From Deroplatys truncata (taxonomy: Eukaryota > Arthropoda > Insecta > Mantodea > Mantidae), in NCBI GenBank assembly GCA_030765065.1, contig CM060978.1:218011498-218075497 (forward strand): a stretch of 64,000 nt of DNA, written 5' to 3'. Both the position numbers and the translations under genes were made by a program. The notes below the pieces were generated by a model. It ran no database searches, was not told where the DNA came from, and saw nothing but the letters and a program-made list of their open reading frames with translations. Below, one piece after another: positions 60,640 to 64,000 of this stretch (position 1 is the stretch's first letter; each line of letters begins with the position of its first letter).

Positions 60640-62434
60640 TTTATTTTCTCTACTACGTATAGTAAGTAGGGGAAGTATTGCATTCCACCCAAAAATTCGA
60701 TACCAAGATTTCACCGGAAATACATGTTTTATGAGCCCCTGAATAAAAAAAACATTTTTGGAAACATGTCTGTGTGTGTGTGTGTCTCAGTGTGTGTCCG
60801 TGAACAGCATAGCTCAGAAACAAACAGTTGGATAAACACCAAACTTGGTATTTATGTTCAATAGCTTCCAGAGATGCGACACGAAGGTTTTCAAGAAAAT
60901 TCCACAAACCCAGATTACCCTTTACATGGAAAGTTTTTCAAAAATTTTTATTTTCTCAAAAACGGCTCCAACGATTTGATTAAAGTATCATATGTTTAAG
61001 ACATTTTTAATTCAAATAAAATGTATAGCTTGAATTTTCTGGGAATGTCTGCAAACGTATTCGTCATTGTGAAGGACTTTTGCATAACTGGTTTACCGTA
61101 AGAGAAAGACAAAATTTTACTACATAAAAAATGTAGATCGCGTTAAAATACACAATTTATGTCATATACATTTTTACTTTCTCTACTACGTATAGTAAGT
61201 AGGGGAAGTATTGTATTCCAGCCAAAAATTCGACACCGACATTTCACCGGAAATACATGATTTGAGACCCCCTGAATCCAAAAAAAAGCATTTTTGGAAA
61301 CATGTCCGTGTGTGTGTCTGTGTATCTGTGTGTGTGTGTCTGTCTGTCTGTGTGTCTGTGAACAGCATAACTCATAAATGAATAGTCGGATAAACACCAA
61401 ACTTGGTATTTAGGTTCAGTATCTTCCAGAGATGCGACGCGAAGGTTTTCAAGAAAATCCTCCCACCCCAGATTACCCTTTACATGGAACATTTTTCGAA
61501 AATTTTAATTTTCTCAAAAATGCTATAACAATTTTAATTAAAATATCATATGTTTAAGATATTTTCATGACAAATAAAATGTATATCTTGAATTTTTTGG
61601 GAATGTCTCCAAAAGTATTCTTCATTGTGAACGACTTTTGCATAACTGGTAAACCATAAGGATAGACAAAATTTTACTACACAAAAATGTAGATGGCGTT
61701 AAAATACACAATTTATGTCATATACATTTTTTGTTGAGTGAACCATTTTCGAGATATTGCTTGTTATTCCCTAAAATTTTTCGATACTTATTTTCTCAAA
61801 TGGGAATTCGTTTCATTTTTTGTCTTGGATATGCAAAGAGTATTAATCTGTGGCAAAGAGAATGGTGCTGCACCTAGCAGCCAGCTATTAAGAGATATGT
61901 GTATGCTGAAAGGCTACTGTATTTCTATATTGCCCTTGTATCCCCTTACATCTACAAGAAAATTAGCAATAAGGCAGAGTCTGCAAATGCTTGTCTCGAT
62001 TAAGATGAAGTAGATGGAAAATAAGCGTTTGTAAAAATAGTTTGTACACGAGTAGAGAAAGTCATGTGAGTGTAACACATAGATTTTTTTGTAAAGTGAA
62101 CCATTTTCGAGATATTGCTTGTAATTCCCTTAAATGTTCCGACACATACACACATACAAGACATTCACACGGACATGTTTCCAAAAATGCTTTAATTTTT
62201 TTTATGTCCTGGACGTGGAAAGAGAATGGAATACTCCACATAGCAACCAGCGCTTAAAATATTTGATTATCGCTTAAAGCCTACCATATTTGCCTTACAC
62301 CTACAAGAAAATTAGCAATAAGATAGAGTCTGCAAATGTTTATCTCGTTTAACATGAAGTAGATGGAAAATAAGCGTTTGTAAAAATAGTTTGTACAAGA
62401 GTAGAGAAAGTCATGTGAGTGTAACACATCAGAT
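60640..62434 (-). mobile_element. Family A repeat (copy o), split by copy p
   Basis: The minus-strand copy starts TTATTTTCTCTACTACGTAT and runs to the poly-T at about 61170. It resumes at 62085 (TTTTTTGTAAAGTGAACCAT) and ends GTGTAACACATCAGAT at 62434. Within the right part, about 62140-62200 is in the opposite orientation (CACACGGACATGTTTCCAAA). Confidence 0.88.
61171..62084 (-). mobile_element. Full-length family A repeat (copy p), nested in copy o
   Basis: Complete 914-bp minus-strand copy. It begins after a T-run with ACTTTCTCTACTACGTATAG and ends GTGTAACACATAGAT before another T-run. Its GT tract is at 61309-61366. The middle matches the copy l subfamily (GTGGCAAAGAGAATGGTGCT). The host sequence on both sides aligns with family A, so this is an insertion rather than a tandem array. 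Confidence 0.9.
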
Positions 62435-63849
62435 TTTTCTACTTACATAGCTTCAACATTATAAACTAATTTATAACATTCTGTATACTGATTGTAATTA
62501 ATTAAATAAATCACAATTTTATTTAATTTATTGCAATTATTACGTCATGTTTTAAAGATTTAGAGTCATTTTATAGTAAATTTTTAAACTATTTATCATT
62601 AGTTGTTTTCTATTCTACTGGTGTTACAGCCGACGTTTTACGAAATATGAATGCAATAAATTAATATTTAATGTCAATGTATTGTGTATCTCAGTCTAAT
62701 AGGAGACGAAAATTGCAGGATTTTTTGGTTTGTGAATTTTACTTCCTCTGTTAACATGGTAGAATGGCTTATGCTGGAGATTGTATGATATCGGAAGGCA
62801 CATTTCAAATTTAGCAGCTGAAAATCAGCTATGCCACGAATACTAATAGATGACTAATAGAAAAAATATAATACTAATAGATAAAATACCTGATGTGTTA
62901 CATTGACATTACTTTTCCACCCTCTATCGTTTGATAGTGGGTATAAAATCTATTCTTATAAAAGTTTATTTTTCTACCTACTGCATTTCGTTGTAGACAA
63001 ATCGTTGCATAAATAGTTTGCGTCGTTATCCGTCTCGTCGGTTGTGATTTAATTCTTATTAATTATGCGCATTAGTGGTGAAGGATAAACAGGCGACATA
63101 TTTGCTCGACATGTGAACCGTTACTGTGCTGAGTCGGCTCGAAGTGATATAATAGTAATTACTGGTTGAGTCGGCTACTTACGTGGGCGTGTCTCCATAT
63201 TTTAGTTGCTGCATTTGAAGTTCTCGGTACTTCAGCTGCGTCGGCTGATGATGGTTATTATTGAGCATGAGATTGGATATGGATACTTTAAGGGCGTGCC
63301 TCATAAGAAGGCTTGCTGAACTTGAAGACACTGGTTAAGCTTGAATTTGTAGTACTTATTTTAGCTAAGTTTCAAGTGTAAATGTTTAGATTAATAACAA
63401 TAGGACTTTACAAGGATTACTAGTGATGATTCACGCACTTCCACTGTATTATAGAAATGCGTCAACAGAAGTGAGAACATGATTTCAACAGAAGACTGAA
63501 TTTGCTTCCCGGACCTTGGGATATATAGAAGTATGACGGCCCGAAATTTACTTTCAATTTTTTATTGGTTGCCAAGCAGCACAATTACTAAAAATTTAAG
63601 AAATCTGAGGGGTTTTAGTTCCTTCCTACTGGCTCCTCCAAAGTCACACAATTTAGGGCAATGGTGAAATCCCTGGTTTGTGAATTTGTGGGTGTTCCCC
63701 TAGTGTCATTAACTTGTGCCTTTCTAGCGTGTATAGTTTACAAAAGGTCTTTGGAATTGGTCGAAAGTTTCTCCTCGTCTTTCTGAGACGAACTTTCGCT
63801 AGTAACATTCATGTCCAGTGGAAATGTTTTGCGTCTTTACAAGAAAATA
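62435..63849. other. No recognised gene; A2 5' end near 62888
   Basis: At 62888-63000, CTGATGTGTTACATTGACAT and CACCCTCTATCGTTTGATAG repeat the A2 variant seen at 51560-51745. The rest is AT-rich, with three scattered GTCGGCT motifs at 63130-63245. Confidence 0.4.
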
Positions 63850-64000
63850 CACTACGTGAACAAAAGTATCCGGACACCTGGCAAAACATGACGTACAAGT
63901 TCGTGGTGCCCTCTATCGGTAATGTTGGAAGTCAATATGGTGTTGGCCCACCCTTAGCCTTGATGACAGTGTTCACTCTGGCAGGCACACTTTCAATCAG
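63850..64000 (-). mobile_element. Start of a second Tc1-like transposon copy
   Basis: After a TA at 63848-63849, the sequence CACTACGTGAACAAAAGTAT then CCGGACACC matches the terminal repeat of the 52456-53602 element. The next 120 bp match the complement of that element's 3' end, including the KGGPTPY codons and ESMPA...VN region. The transposase frame is on the minus strand and runs off the window. Confidence 0.9.

Overview
This window looks like intergenic DNA from a large, repeat-rich arthropod genome, most likely an insect. It is AT-rich and contains long introns or intergenic space, tRNA-derived SINEs, Tc1 and mariner transposases, LINE carboxy-terminal remnants and many LTR-like units. 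Nothing bacterial, viral or organellar is visible. I found no complete host protein-coding gene, and I cannot name the species.

Three repeat systems dominate. Family A is a roughly 0.8-0.9 kb sequence with no recognisable protein domain. Parts or whole copies lie at 1-200, 240-530, 1413-3102, 4620-5385, 24596-25401, 27862-28365, 30962-31089, 38130-39307 (two head to tail), 50930-51455, 56356-57267, 58687-59024, 59456-60260 and 60640-62434 (one copy inside another). It has a conserved 5' end, a 12-bp inverted repeat near both ends, a 3' stem-loop and an internal CA/GT microsatellite. Families B and C are LTR-like units of 0.8-1.05 kb. They start TG and end CA, and nine of the ten have recoverable 4-bp target-site duplications. 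B lies at 16208, 34126, 36559, 39796, 44174 and 54052; C lies at 1430, 18371, 40282 and 48423. All ten stand alone, with no gag-pol between paired copies. Their 3' parts carry tandem, degenerate modules resembling a tRNA-Lys primer-binding site, each led by a copy of the element's own terminal hexamer. This is the most unusual structure in the window.

Other mobile DNA: a 1.15 kb Tc1 element with a broken transposase (52456-53602) and the end of a second copy (63850-64000); a 5'-truncated mariner (21418-22010) and a smaller mariner-type fragment (12247-12405); a 576-bp MITE flanked by TTAA (20198-20773); a candidate hAT-like region with GTAAC-rich ends and a P/THAP-like ORF (29120-31540); LINE remnants (6307-6699, 22721-23060, 35604-35960); several tRNA-derived SINEs; and a 1.74 kb TAG-trinucleotide array with higher-order structure (9558-11296).

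The best candidate for host gene structure is a minus-strand heat-shock-type promoter with a 5' leader exon (46693-47123): heat-shock elements, a TATA box, an initiator 30 bp downstream and a CAG|GTAAAG splice donor. No downstream coding exon is visible. A 172-codon minus-strand ORF (6713-7231) with two hydrophobic segments is a weak candidate exon of an insect chemoreceptor-like membrane protein. The nested insertions give a relative order: C inserted into A and into B, and A inserted into A.
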